From NCBI GenBank assembly GCA_021790815.1, contig JAJYFT010000007.1, positions 1-44,575 on the forward strand: a stretch of 44,575 bases of DNA, given 5' to 3'. This DNA is from Actinomycetes bacterium. Lineage in GTDB: Bacteria; Actinomycetota; Acidimicrobiia; Acidimicrobiales; JABEUL01. Shown here piece after piece: positions 34,171-42,070 of this stretch. Each line of letters starts with the position of its first letter. Position 1 is the stretch's first letter. The translations under genes and the position numbers were made by a program. The notes under the pieces are model-generated. The model worked only from the letters and a program-made list of their open reading frames with translations, was not told where the DNA came from and made no database searches.

Positions 34171-34183
34171 ATATCATAGATAT
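34171..34183. promoter_or_regulatory. Palindrome between divergent acyl-CoA genes
   Basis: ATATC-ATA-GATAT is a perfect 13-base inverted repeat, 4 bases from the acyl-CoA dehydrogenase start and 19 before the ligase start at 34203. It is the only obvious operator candidate for this divergent pair. Confidence 0.45.
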
Positions 34184-34202
34184 GAAACGAGGAATTAGCA
34201 AA

Positions 34203-35810
34203 ATGTGGAATTTAGCAGACGTTTTTGACGCAGTGGCTGATGCAATACCCGATTCACCTGCACTTATTCATGGCGCTTCGACTTTGTCTTGGGGTGAGCT
34301 CAACCAAAATGCTAATAATCTTGCTCGATTTATAGAAAAGATCGCTAGCAAGAGACAGATATGCGTTGCTCAGTATCTGTTCAACTCAAATGAATATATT
34401 GAGTCTTTAATTGCAATATTTAAGGCAGGTCTGAGGCCGGTAAATACTAACTACCGATACGTAGACGACGAGCTTATATATCTTTTCGATAACTCTGAAG
34501 CTGAGATTGTTATATTTCATGGTTCCTTTGTTGACAGAATCGAGTCAATAAAAGATCGCCTCCAAACGGTTAAAACCTGGATATACGTAGACGATGGAAC
34601 GTTACCGAAGCCAGACTTTGCTCTAGACTACGCACAGATCATCAGCGAACCTTTTGATACAGAAAATTACTATCCAAACTGGGGAAGACAAGGAGATGAT
34701 CTATACCTCCTCTACACTGGAGGGACAACTGGAATGCCTAAAGGAGTAATGTGGCGTCAGGATGACCTATTTTGCTTACTTAACTCCTCAAACCTTGTCC
34801 AATGGCCAGAGGATTCCGGACCAGACTATATAAGAGAAAACTTAAAAACAAACGGCACTGTGCATCTTCCGGCATGTCCACTGATGCATGGAACTGGAGC
34901 CTTTACCTCATTTGCAGCACTCTTTGCTGGCGGTTGTGTGGTTACGCTTGAAAAGAGAAATTTCGATCCGATTGAATTACTAGACACGATCGACCGACAC
35001 GGAGTTCAGACTTTAGCAATTGTTGGAGATGCTTTTGCCAAGCCAATACTAAAGACACTAGACGAATTTCCAGGCAGATGGTCGCTTTCATCTTTAATTG
35101 CCATTCTTTCATCTGGTGTCATGTGGAGTGAAGCGACAAAAGAGGGTCTATTAAGACATAAACCTTCGCTTTTGCTGGCTGATTTATTTTCCTCCTCAGA
35201 AGCACTTGGTATAGGTACCAGCATCTCAACTGGTAATGCAGCAACACATACAGCAAGTTTTAGACTTGGAGAAAATGCAACAGTTTTAGGTGATGATAAT
35301 ACGGTGATTGAACCAGGATCTAAAAAGATCGGCAGACTGGCACTTAGAGGAAGAACACCCATTGGATACCTCGGAGATGAAGAAAAATCAAAACAGACAT
35401 TTCCAGTTGTTGATGGCATAAGATACTCAATACCTGGAGACTACGCTTTAGTAGAGGAGGATGGATCGATTCAGATTCTTGGCCGAGGTTCCGTTTGCAT
35501 AAATACTGGAGGAGAAAAGGTATTCCCCGAAGAGGTAGAAGAAGTTCTTAAGACATTTCCACAGGTACTCGATGCAATTGTAGTAGGCGTTCCTGATGAC
35601 AGATTCGGAGAGATTGTTCGTGCTGCAGTAGTGACTGATAACGGAGTTCAACTTAACAAAGAAAACATTCAACAATTTATGCGATCACACCTTGCTGCAT
35701 ATAAAATACCTAAAACGGTGCTCTTCGTGGATTCAGCCAGAAGAAGCCCAAGTGGCAAATTAGACTACTCTTATTGGAAAGATGTAATGTCATCAATTAA
35801 CAATGATTAA
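34203..35810 (+). CDS. Acyl-CoA synthetase (AMP-forming), FadD-like
   Basis: Activates a carboxylic acid to acyl-AMP and then acyl-CoA. ATG 34203 (residues MWNLADVFDAVADA...) is preferred over ATG 34182 because AGGA precedes it and MWNLADVF is the common start in the family; the protein is then 535 residues. Motifs: P-loop YTGGTTGMPKGVMWR, LADLFSSSEALG, IPGDYALVEEDGSIQILGRG, INTGGEKVFPEEVEE and RSPSGKLDYSYW (catalytic Lys). Similar enzymes in mycobacteria include FadD19/FadD3-type steroid ligases, but the substrate cannot be read here. Its end overlaps the converging pilin-like gene by four bases. Confidence 0.93.
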   Translation: MWNLADVFDAVADAIPDSPALIHGASTLSWGELNQNANNLARFIEKIASKRQICVAQYLFNSNEYIESLIAIFKAGLRPVNTNYRYVDDELIYLFDNSEAEIVIFHGSFVDRIESIKDRLQTVKTWIYVDDGTLPKPDFALDYAQIISEPFDTENYYPNWGRQGDDLYLLYTGGTTGMPKGVMWRQDDLFCLLNSSNLVQWPEDSGPDYIRENLKTNGTVHLPACPLMHGTGAFTSFAALFAGGCVVTLEKRNFDPIELLDTIDRHGVQTLAIVGDAFAKPILKTLDEFPGRWSLSSLIAILSSGVMWSEATKEGLLRHKPSLLLADLFSSSEALGIGTSISTGNAATHTASFRLGENATVLGDDNTVIEPGSKKIGRLALRGRTPIGYLGDEEKSKQTFPVVDGIRYSIPGDYALVEEDGSIQILGRGSVCINTGGEKVFPEEVEEVLKTFPQVLDAIVVGVPDDRFGEIVRAAVVTDNGVQLNKENIQQFMRSHLAAYKIPKTVLFVDSARRSPSGKLDYSYWKDVMSSINND

Positions 35811-36370
35811 TTAATGGCTTGCCACTCTAAGGCATACCCAGTTTTTGGTGGTGGTACTATAGATGAACACCCAGACAGCTTTACAGTGTTACTAGATTCC
35901 CACTTCCCTGGTCCGATCCCAAATACTGCAGAAGGTGTGTTATTGTCCAAAAAATAACTACAAAGACCGTTGTTAAAGATTGCTATGCTGACCCAATTCG
36001 AACTGCCTAACGAACTCATTGAAACTGACCATATGCTACTTGAACTTGTGTTTCCAGAAATAAATGTAATCGCAGTTAATTTGACTCCTTTTATCTCCGT
36101 AGATACAAGGTCAACGAACTTCGTTTCAATCGTGTTTAAGGATACTTCTCCAGTTACTTCATATTGAGAAACAGCTAAATGATCTCGTGAATAAACAATA
36201 CTCATTGATGTCGCACAAACTGCTACTAACAAAATTGCTAAAGCACTCGCAAGTACTTTAAGGGCAGTTACAGATAAAAACGTTGAATTTTTATTCCCAA
36301 CACCAATTGAAACTGAACTCATACAATTATTTTCGGCGGACGTCGGACATTCTTGAGAAAATAAGTCCAA
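35807..36370 (-). CDS. Pilin-related membrane protein without prepilin signal
   Basis: 187 residues. Residues about 34-58 form a membrane helix (ALKVLASALAILLVAVCATS). The C-terminal 65 residues repeat the tail of the neighbouring type IV pilin: SNWVSIAIF ... CSYFLDNN ... GCSSIVPP here, versus GTWVSLANL ... CYYILDNS ... SCSAIVPP there. The prepilin motif G-F-T-L-I-E is absent, so processing by prepilin peptidase is unlikely. TTG 36370 has AAGAGG about 6 bases upstream; ATG 36322 would remove 16 residues. Probably a duplicated and diverged minor pilin or membrane-anchored relative. Lies 123 bases after the pilin gene. Confidence 0.7.
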   Translation of the reverse strand: MDLFSQECPTSAENNCMSSVSIGVGNKNSTFLSVTALKVLASALAILLVAVCATSMSIVYSRDHLAVSQYEVTGEVSLNTIETKFVDLVSTEIKGVKLTAITFISGNTSSSSIWSVSMSSLGSSNWVSIAIFNNGLCSYFLDNNTPSAVFGIGPGKWESSNTVKLSGCSSIVPPPKTGYALEWQAIN

Positions 36371-36493
36371 AATACCTCTTGCTAAGTAAACATTAGCCCC
36401 AAAAAGTTAGATCTACACATCGAATTTATGACTAATTAAAAACGTTTCCGTAATTTTAGCTTCAACCAATTTTTAGTTTACAACTTGAACAGT

Positions 36494-37048
36494 CTAAGGA
36501 ACTGACACTGGTTTGTTACTCCAGCCACTCCAATTAGACGTAGGCCAAGTGGGTGGTACTATCGCTGAACAACTTGTCAATTTAAATCCTTGAACTGAAT
36601 ACCATACCCCTTGGCCAGGAACACTTGAAGTATTAGAATTATCTAAAATGTAATAGCAGTTTCCATCTGGAGATAAATTTGCCAGCGATACCCAGGTGCC
36701 AACTGAGGTTAATGTGCCATTAGTGGCAACAGAGATTTCATTAACATTTTTACTAATTCCTGTCGTAAAAGTATAAGTAGTACTTATTTCTTTCATAGCC
36801 TTCACCATTTGAACTGGAGTTGGATATGAAGCTTTAGATTCAAGGAACACTTCTTGGGAGATCATATAACTGTTAGCCAATGAACTCGCAGCAGAAGTGT
36901 TGTGCGCTTGATCTATGACCCCCAAATAAGTTGGTAATGCAATAGCAATCAATATCCCCAAAATTGCCATAACGACTACTAATTCTATAAGTGTAAAACC
37001 ATCATCTACCTCAACATTTCTCGTCTCCCAAAACCGTCCTGAAACCAT
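36494..37048 (-). CDS. Type IV pilin-like protein (prepilin)
   Basis: 184 residues, start ATG 37048 chosen because GGAGG stands 5 bases before it (a TTG start at 37060 would overlap this site). Leader of 17 residues ending in Gly, then FTLIELVVVMAILGILIAIA: the prepilin cleavage site with Glu at +5 and the hydrophobic N-methylated helix. The globular domain has a disulfide pair candidate near NCYYILDNS and LTSCSAIVPP, a common closing loop. A Trp/Ser/Pro-rich tail follows. No pilus assembly genes (pilB, pilC, pilD) are in the window, so assembly must rely on genes elsewhere. Probably secreted to form pili or pseudopili. Confidence 0.88.
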   Translation of the reverse strand: MVSGRFWETRNVEVDDGFTLIELVVVMAILGILIAIALPTYLGVIDQAHNTSAASSLANSYMISQEVFLESKASYPTPVQMVKAMKEISTTYTFTTGISKNVNEISVATNGTLTSVGTWVSLANLSPDGNCYYILDNSNTSSVPGQGVWYSVQGFKLTSCSAIVPPTWPTSNWSGWSNKPVSVP

Positions 37049-37134
37049 CTGTTCCTCCAATTATTCGCAAAATAACATGCATGTTCTTATTATCGTCTAA
37101 TTGAATCTCTTGAATAGGAAATGTCACACAAACG

Positions 37135-37884
37135 TCATAATATGATCTTGACAGCACCATTTTCTCTCACAAAATCATTCACTTCCCAAAACGCTTCTAT
37201 AGATTCCCCTCCGTCACCCCAATAACCTGGAAGAATGTCAAATTTTACACTCGAATTATCGACAAAGTGATTATTTACATCTGTAATCTCTAACTCTCCT
37301 CTATTTGATGGCTTTAACGTCTTGATTATTTCAAAAACGCTTGCTTCATACATGTAAATACCTGTAACACAAAAGTTGCTTGGGGGACTTTCAGGTTTCT
37401 CAATAATTTTAATTATCGTATCATTGGCTCCAAACTCCGGCACGCCAAGATGTTTTAAATGGGAAGCATCTTTAACCTCCGAAAGCAGTAACCGTGCACC
37501 AGTTGGGTCATTTAGAAAATTAGCTACAGGTTTTGCAATAGAGTACTCGACGATATTGTCAGCCAGCATAACGAGAACATCGTCACCTCCAACAAATTTC
37601 TCAGCAAGCCCTAACGCTTCAGCAATGCCACCTGGCTTCTCTTGATATGCATAACTTAATCGATCAATGCCAAATTCGTTGCCGTTACCGAGTAACCTTA
37701 GGAACTCCCCCGCGTGTGTACCACCAGTAACAAGCATAATTTCACCAATACCTGCGTCCACAACAGTCTTTATTGCCCAATTAATCATTGGCCTATCATA
37801 AACAGGCAAAAGATGTTTGTTAGTAATTCTCGTTAGCGGATGTAGTCTAGTTCCACTTCCACCTGCTAATATAACGCCTTTCAT
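37135..37884 (-). CDS. Sugar nucleotidyltransferase (RmlA-like, short form)
   Basis: 249-residue enzyme transferring a nucleotidyl group to a sugar phosphate. GGSGTRLHPLTRITNKHLLP is the NTP-binding signature; LLSEVKDASHLKHLGVPEF, IEKPESPPSNFCVTGIYMY and RGELEITDVNNHF are typical of glucose-1-phosphate thymidylyltransferase. It ends soon after WGDGGESIEAFWEV (usual WxDxGT), about 40 residues shorter than classical RmlA (about 290), lacking the allosteric tail. ATG with GGAGG before it. No other dTDP-sugar genes adjoin it; the product may be used for glycans decorating the nearby pilins (inference). Confidence 0.88.
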   Translation of the reverse strand: MKGVILAGGSGTRLHPLTRITNKHLLPVYDRPMINWAIKTVVDAGIGEIMLVTGGTHAGEFLRLLGNGNEFGIDRLSYAYQEKPGGIAEALGLAEKFVGGDDVLVMLADNIVEYSIAKPVANFLNDPTGARLLLSEVKDASHLKHLGVPEFGANDTIIKIIEKPESPPSNFCVTGIYMYEASVFEIIKTLKPSNRGELEITDVNNHFVDNSSVKFDILPGYWGDGGESIEAFWEVNDFVRENGAVKIIL

Positions 37885-38288
37885 TGTCCTCCTCTATCTA
37901 GATGCTGTGTATAACTTTATCAGGGCACAGATCAACTAGCGAGAAAGCTCCAAATTAGCTTGTTGTAATTTTGGATAACATGCAAAACACTGTTCTAGTT
38001 ATAAAGTTGTGAAGCTCGAAATAGAATCTACCTCTTACTCCTCCTTTGAAAATCGTAACTATGTTTTAACTCTCTGTGCACGGTGTCTTTTGAAACTATA
38101 ATTACCCTGCTGGTAGTACTTTTTAATCTTTTAAAGCCTATTGCCCTTAAGTGCAAAGATAATTCAAACGTAGCTAAGGAGAGTACCTGCTCTATTAGTC
38201 ATTGGTTCAACTTGTCCAAAACACTATTTGAGTACGATCCTATATTTCCCTTATTTTGATCTGATATGCCATCTCAAATCTAGAGTAA
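37885..38288. other. Gene-free region
   Basis: No ORF with family resemblance on either strand and no tRNA or strong hairpin was seen. A TATAAT hexamer lies near 38097 but has no gene to serve. The next downstream item is a lipoprotein relic. Confidence 0.5.
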
Positions 38289-38581
38289 AGTATTTTTGTA
38301 AAATCTTTTCATCATTTTATTAAGATAATAATTAGTTTTAGTGGAGTCGTAACATTGTCATTCTCAGGTTGCGGAAAGGCAACATCTGCTCCTATTACGC
38401 CACTCCAAAGGATTGCATCTCTTGAAGCAGCGGTGAGGAGCGCTGAACACTTTGCATACATAGCTACTTACGAAACTCATTCGACAGGATCTGGAATTAC
38501 GAACGAGTATATTCAAGAGCCACCTTCGACTTTTTAGAATTATCGGCAAAAAAATCCTCTTAACTAGTCATTAAGTCTCAC
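38289..38581 (+). pseudogene. Relic of a lipoprotein (start lost, frameshifted)
   Basis: From 38289 the frame reads a basic stretch (KSFHHFIK), a hydrophobic segment (IIISFSGVVTLSF) and FSGC, i.e. a lipoprotein signal ending at a lipobox-like Cys, then GKATSAPITPLQRIASLEAA and HFAYIATYETHSTG. No ATG/GTG start exists in frame before the hydrophobic region, only an internal TTG at 38355. At TTTTT before 38538 the frame is lost: one base fewer would continue FRIIGKKILLTSH. The content resembles the first 80 residues of LppX/LprG-like lipoproteins. Best read as a decayed gene; a short functional peptide is less likely. Confidence 0.45.
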
Positions 38582-39058
38582 TCTAATAATTCCAATCTGG
38601 TACAGCATCAACCCTCACTTTTTAGTTAAGAAATAATCGTCAATTAGGAGCTTTTTAAATCCAACTGCGATTATTCGCAAAAGACTTAGGGACACGTTAG
38701 TTGAAGGCGTATCTTTGATTTCTTGGAAACTTTGGGTTGGAGGCATTTAGTTTATTGAGCCAGATTCAGTTTGTAACGTTTTGATTTTGCAGGATTCTGT
38801 TGCCATCGGTATTGACTCAATTAGGCATGCTTTTATTTGGATGAGGGTAGCGTGTAACTTTCGGCCAGCTTTAACGTGGTCTCATAAAGCCTTATTCGCA
38901 TAAACTGTTTTCATAAGCAACTACTGACAATATATGTATCAGCAAGAGACTCATACCGAACAAATCCTACAAATAGATACTCACTGTATCCGACTCGATA
39001 CAAATTAGTTCAGAATTACGGATACGACTAACCGAACACAAAACTTAAATTGCTAATA
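38582..39058. other. Gene-free region after the lipoprotein relic, with hairpin beyond ftsX
   Basis: No convincing ORF. GTATCCG (38986-38992) and CGGATAC (39019-39025) form a perfect 7-base inverted repeat with a 26-base loop, 34 bases past the ftsX stop; inside it TGTATC/GATACA can form an alternative hairpin. It may end the secA-prfB-ftsEX transcript, although no T-run follows. smpB and tmRNA, often next to ftsX in actinobacteria, were looked for and not found. Confidence 0.4.
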
Positions 39059-40003
39059 CTAGACGTCTAAGAACCTTCTAATCGCAACAAACGACCCAAC
39101 AACCCCGACTATAGCTCCGATTACAATGAGAACAATACTTGTAATAATTACGTCATGACCCGAAGCAACAGTAGACTGGAGCAACGTTATTCCACAATTT
39201 TGTGAGCCACATTTGCTCCCAGGGACAACTGGCGTTGCATTATAGTTACTTGCTTTATTAATTAAGTTGCTAAGAAGATTTCTTATAGCATATACTAATC
39301 CAGAGGCAACTAGAGCTCCTACAGTTCCTTCAATTAAACCTTCAAGCATGAAGGGTACGCGAATAAACCAGTTTGTTGCCCCAACTAGTTTCATAACTGC
39401 TACCTCTCGCCGTCGTGAAAAAATAGCCATTCTAATTGTTACGAAAATTAATATTAAAGAAGCTAGCAGCATTAAACCAGCCATACCCAGCAGTATCACC
39501 TGAAATAAAGACGTTATATTTTCAATAGTTTTTATCTCTTGTTGTGGATACTGTACAGTCATAACTCCAGGCTGCCCTGAAAACATCTTATTCACAGCTT
39601 GAGCACTATTTGGGTTGGAAAGCACACAGGAAAATATTGTGGGTGTCGTTGAAGGAGTAAATACACTACTAATTACAGGCTCGTTTGAAAAAATACTCTC
39701 CATCAATTTGTACGAATCTTCATGGTCAATATAGGTACATGACTTAATTAATGGAGTACTATTAAGTTGCTCCTTGATTGCATTTACTTGACTATTGTTA
39801 TCGTCAGCGTTGAGCCAAACTTTTACGCCTACACCGTGTGACCACTGTGAAGTTGCGTTGCTAACGCCTTGCTTTGCGATTAAGGCAGATCCAACTAAAG
39901 TAAGTGACACTCCAACGGTTAAGACCGCTGCTAAAGCGTACTGAATATTTCTCCAAAGGTTCAGCGCAGTGTCGCGAAGAGTCCTATTAACTCCTATAGA
40001 CAT
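39059..40003 (-). CDS. ftsX: Cell division protein FtsX
   Basis: 314-residue membrane partner of FtsE; the complex activates peptidoglycan hydrolases during division. N-terminal membrane helix (about 18-42), a large extracytoplasmic domain (45-160), then three helices near the C-terminus with RRREVAVMKLVGATNWFIRV (FtsX/MacB-type motif) and VPFMLEGLIEGTVGAL. A Cys-containing loop (GSKCGSQNCG) occurs between the last two helices. Start follows the ftsE stop directly. A NlpC/P60 or RipC-like hydrolase gene is not next to it. Confidence 0.94.
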   Translation of the reverse strand: MSIGVNRTLRDTALNLWRNIQYALAAVLTVGVSLTLVGSALIAKQGVSNATSQWSHGVGVKVWLNADDNNSQVNAIKEQLNSTPLIKSCTYIDHEDSYKLMESIFSNEPVISSVFTPSTTPTIFSCVLSNPNSAQAVNKMFSGQPGVMTVQYPQQEIKTIENITSLFQVILLGMAGLMLLASLILIFVTIRMAIFSRRREVAVMKLVGATNWFIRVPFMLEGLIEGTVGALVASGLVYAIRNLLSNLINKASNYNATPVVPGSKCGSQNCGITLLQSTVASGHDVIITSIVLIVIGAIVGVVGSFVAIRRFLDV

Positions 40004-40861
40004 TTAAAAACTCGTTACTTCCTCATCTTCAAAAACATCGGAATCAGCGCCAATTAAGGATTCATGCTTTTTAGATTGTCTCTTAATTTTCTTGCGTCCT
40101 CTAACCAATTCCTCTTCTGATGTATCAGTTGCAACAGCTTTTATAGATCCCGTTAAACGATCTTCAATATTTCCACTTTCGTCGAGGCCGTATATTCCTC
40201 TCTCTTGATCTCTTACTAACCTTCCTTTTTCAAGCTGAATTACTCTACGCCTCATAGAATCGACGATACTAGCATCGTGTGTCGCCATAACAACCGTTGT
40301 TTCCGTTCGATTTATTCTATCAAGCAACTTCATAATACCTTGACTTGTCGCAGGATCAAGATTACCTGTTGGCTCATCTGCTAAAAGTATCAAAGGTCTA
40401 TTGACAAATGCTCTTGCAATTGCAACCCTTTGTTGTTCGCCACCTGATAGTTGACCCGGCAGTCTATTTGCTTTGTTTGTTAGACGCACTAAGTCAAGAA
40501 CTTGCGGAACTTTCGAATCAATAACGTGTTTAGACCTTCCAATTACCTCAAGAGCAAAAGCGACATTTTGAAATACTGTCTTATTTGGAAGCAATCGAAA
40601 ATCTTGGAAAACACACCCTATATTTCTCCTCAAATACGGAACTTTATAATTTGGAAGATGCTTCAATTCTCTGCCAGCAACAAAAATAACTCCTTTATCA
40701 GGTTTTTCTTCTCGGAGAAGAAGGCGCAAAAACGTCGTCTTTCCAGAGCCTGATGGGCCAACGAGAAAAACAAACTCACCTTTTTCAATTTCGACCGTTA
40801 GATTGTCAAGCGCTAAAGCCGTACCCTTATAAGATTTTGAAATATTTTCGAATCGTATCAT
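40004..40861 (-). CDS. ftsE: Cell division ATP-binding protein FtsE with C-terminal extension
   Basis: ABC ATPase of the FtsEX division complex. Walker A GPSGSGKT (35-42), Q-loop [10 protein letters not shown], signature LSGGEQQR (138-145), Walker B LILLADEP (157-164) and the H-loop [10 protein letters not shown] are all present. The normal length is about 230; here 285, owing to a charged tail from about 225 that ends in a Lys/Arg and Glu-rich region, of unknown role. It starts 72 bases after prfB in the same operon. Identity firm. Confidence 0.96.
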   Translation of the reverse strand: MIRFENISKSYKGTALALDNLTVEIEKGEFVFLVGPSGSGKTTFLRLLLREEKPDKGVIFVAGRELKHLPNYKVPYLRRNIGCVFQDFRLLPNKTVFQNVAFALEVIGRSKHVIDSKVPQVLDLVRLTNKANRLPGQLSGGEQQRVAIARAFVNRPLILLADEPTGNLDPATSQGIMKLLDRINRTETTVVMATHDASIVDSMRRRVIQLEKGRLVRDQERGIYGLDESGNIEDRLTGSIKAVATDTSEEELVRGRKKIKRQSKKHESLIGADSDVFEDEEVTSF

Positions 40862-40933
40862 AATTTAGACAAACTGACTTTTTGAAGTCACTACACCTAT
40901 ATTCTATCACTGCCAGCCTTTGGATTTGATCTA

Positions 40934-42070
40934 TTACCCATTTGACCTTTTGTAATGCAGATACGCTTCAATAAATTGATCGATGTCACCATCTAAGACA
41001 TTTACCACATTTCCAGTCTCTGATCCTGTCCTAAGATCCTTTACCAACTGATATGGCGCTAAAACATACGATCTAATCTGACTCCCAAATGCAGCATCGG
41101 CATTTGGGCCGCTCAAATTGTCAAGTTTTTGCTGAAGTTCACTTCTTTTTAGCTCTGCTAGTTTCGAGGATAGTATTTGTAGGGCTTTTAGCCTATTTTG
41201 ATGCTGTGATCTTTCGTTCTGACAGGCGACCACGACTCCAGTAGGAATATGAGTAATCCTAACTGCTGAATCCGTTTTATTAACGTGTTGACCTCCGGCG
41301 CCAGAAGATCGATAAGTATCTATCCGGATATCATCGTCAGAAATTTCAATCTCATTAGAATCATCCTCAATTAAAGGAACCACATCAATCGCAGCAAAAC
41401 TTGTATGGCGTCTGTGTGCTGTATCAAAGGGTGACATTCTCACCAGCCTATGAACGCCTCTTTCTGTCGAAAGCAAACCATATGCAAATCTTCCCTTAAC
41501 AATAAACGTTGCAGAGAGTATTCCCGCCTGTTGACCGTCGGTAACTTCGTCAATTTCATATGTAAACCCACGTCTTTCTGCCCACCTTATGTACATCCGA
41601 AATAGCATTTCAGCCCAGTCTTGCGCATCCGTTCCACCGGCACCGCCGTGCACTTCAACAATCGCATCGCTTTCATCGTGTTCACCTGATAGTAGGGATC
41701 TAATCTCAAGCTCACCTACATCCTTTTCTAACACATGGATAAGTGAGACAGCTTCATCAAAAGTATCAATATCAGACTCTTCTTTTGCAAGAGAGAGAAG
41801 AGTCTCGACATCGCTTATTCTTGAATTAAGAGATTGGATAACGTCGATATCATCACTTACTCTTCCAAATTGAAGGTTTACCTCTTTTGCATTTTCAGCA
41901 TCATCCCAAAGGTTCGGATCTGAAATTAACTCTTGCAGCTTGTTTCGAATTTCCGTTTTTTCTTCAATCTTTAGATAGGTATTTGCATTCTCTACCATTT
42001 CCCTGCATCTATTAAGAGATTCGGTGACCACTTTAATTTTTTCTAAATCAAAACTCCTAATTTCTGCCAT
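40934..42070 (-). CDS. prfB: Peptide chain release factor 2
   Basis: Recognises UAA and UGA stop codons and triggers peptide release. ATG 42070 gives 378 residues, close to the usual length; the reading frame continues upstream to GTG 42100, but that region overlaps secA further. Motifs: MSPFDTAHRRHTSF contains the SPF anticodon-like tripeptide (RF2 type) and YRSSGAGGQHVNKTDSAVRI the catalytic GGQ. The frame is continuous, so there is no programmed frameshift as in E. coli prfB. Overlaps the secA stop by 14 bases. Order secA-prfB-ftsE-ftsX; in mycobacteria prfB also precedes ftsE-ftsX. Confidence 0.95.
   Translation of the reverse strand: MAEIRSFDLEKIKVVTESLNRCREMVENANTYLKIEEKTEIRNKLQELISDPNLWDDAENAKEVNLQFGRVSDDIDVIQSLNSRISDVETLLSLAKEESDIDTFDEAVSLIHVLEKDVGELEIRSLLSGEHDESDAIVEVHGGAGGTDAQDWAEMLFRMYIRWAERRGFTYEIDEVTDGQQAGILSATFIVKGRFAYGLLSTERGVHRLVRMSPFDTAHRRHTSFAAIDVVPLIEDDSNEIEISDDDIRIDTYRSSGAGGQHVNKTDSAVRITHIPTGVVVACQNERSQHQNRLKALQILSSKLAELKRSELQQKLDNLSGPNADAAFGSQIRSYVLAPYQLVKDLRTGSETGNVVNVLDGDIDQFIEAYLHYKRSNG

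Noticed and set aside
38364-38549. Minus-strand 61-residue ORF
   Set aside because: Antisense of the lipoprotein relic, which has the more meaningful signal peptide and lipobox.
38582-39058. Possible tmRNA (ssrA) after ftsX
   Set aside because: No tRNA-like ends, no T-loop TTCGANTC sequence and no tag ending in Ala-Ala-stop could be found on either strand.
40934-42070. Programmed frameshift in prfB
   Set aside because: The reading frame is continuous through the N-terminal region and no in-frame UGA occurs.
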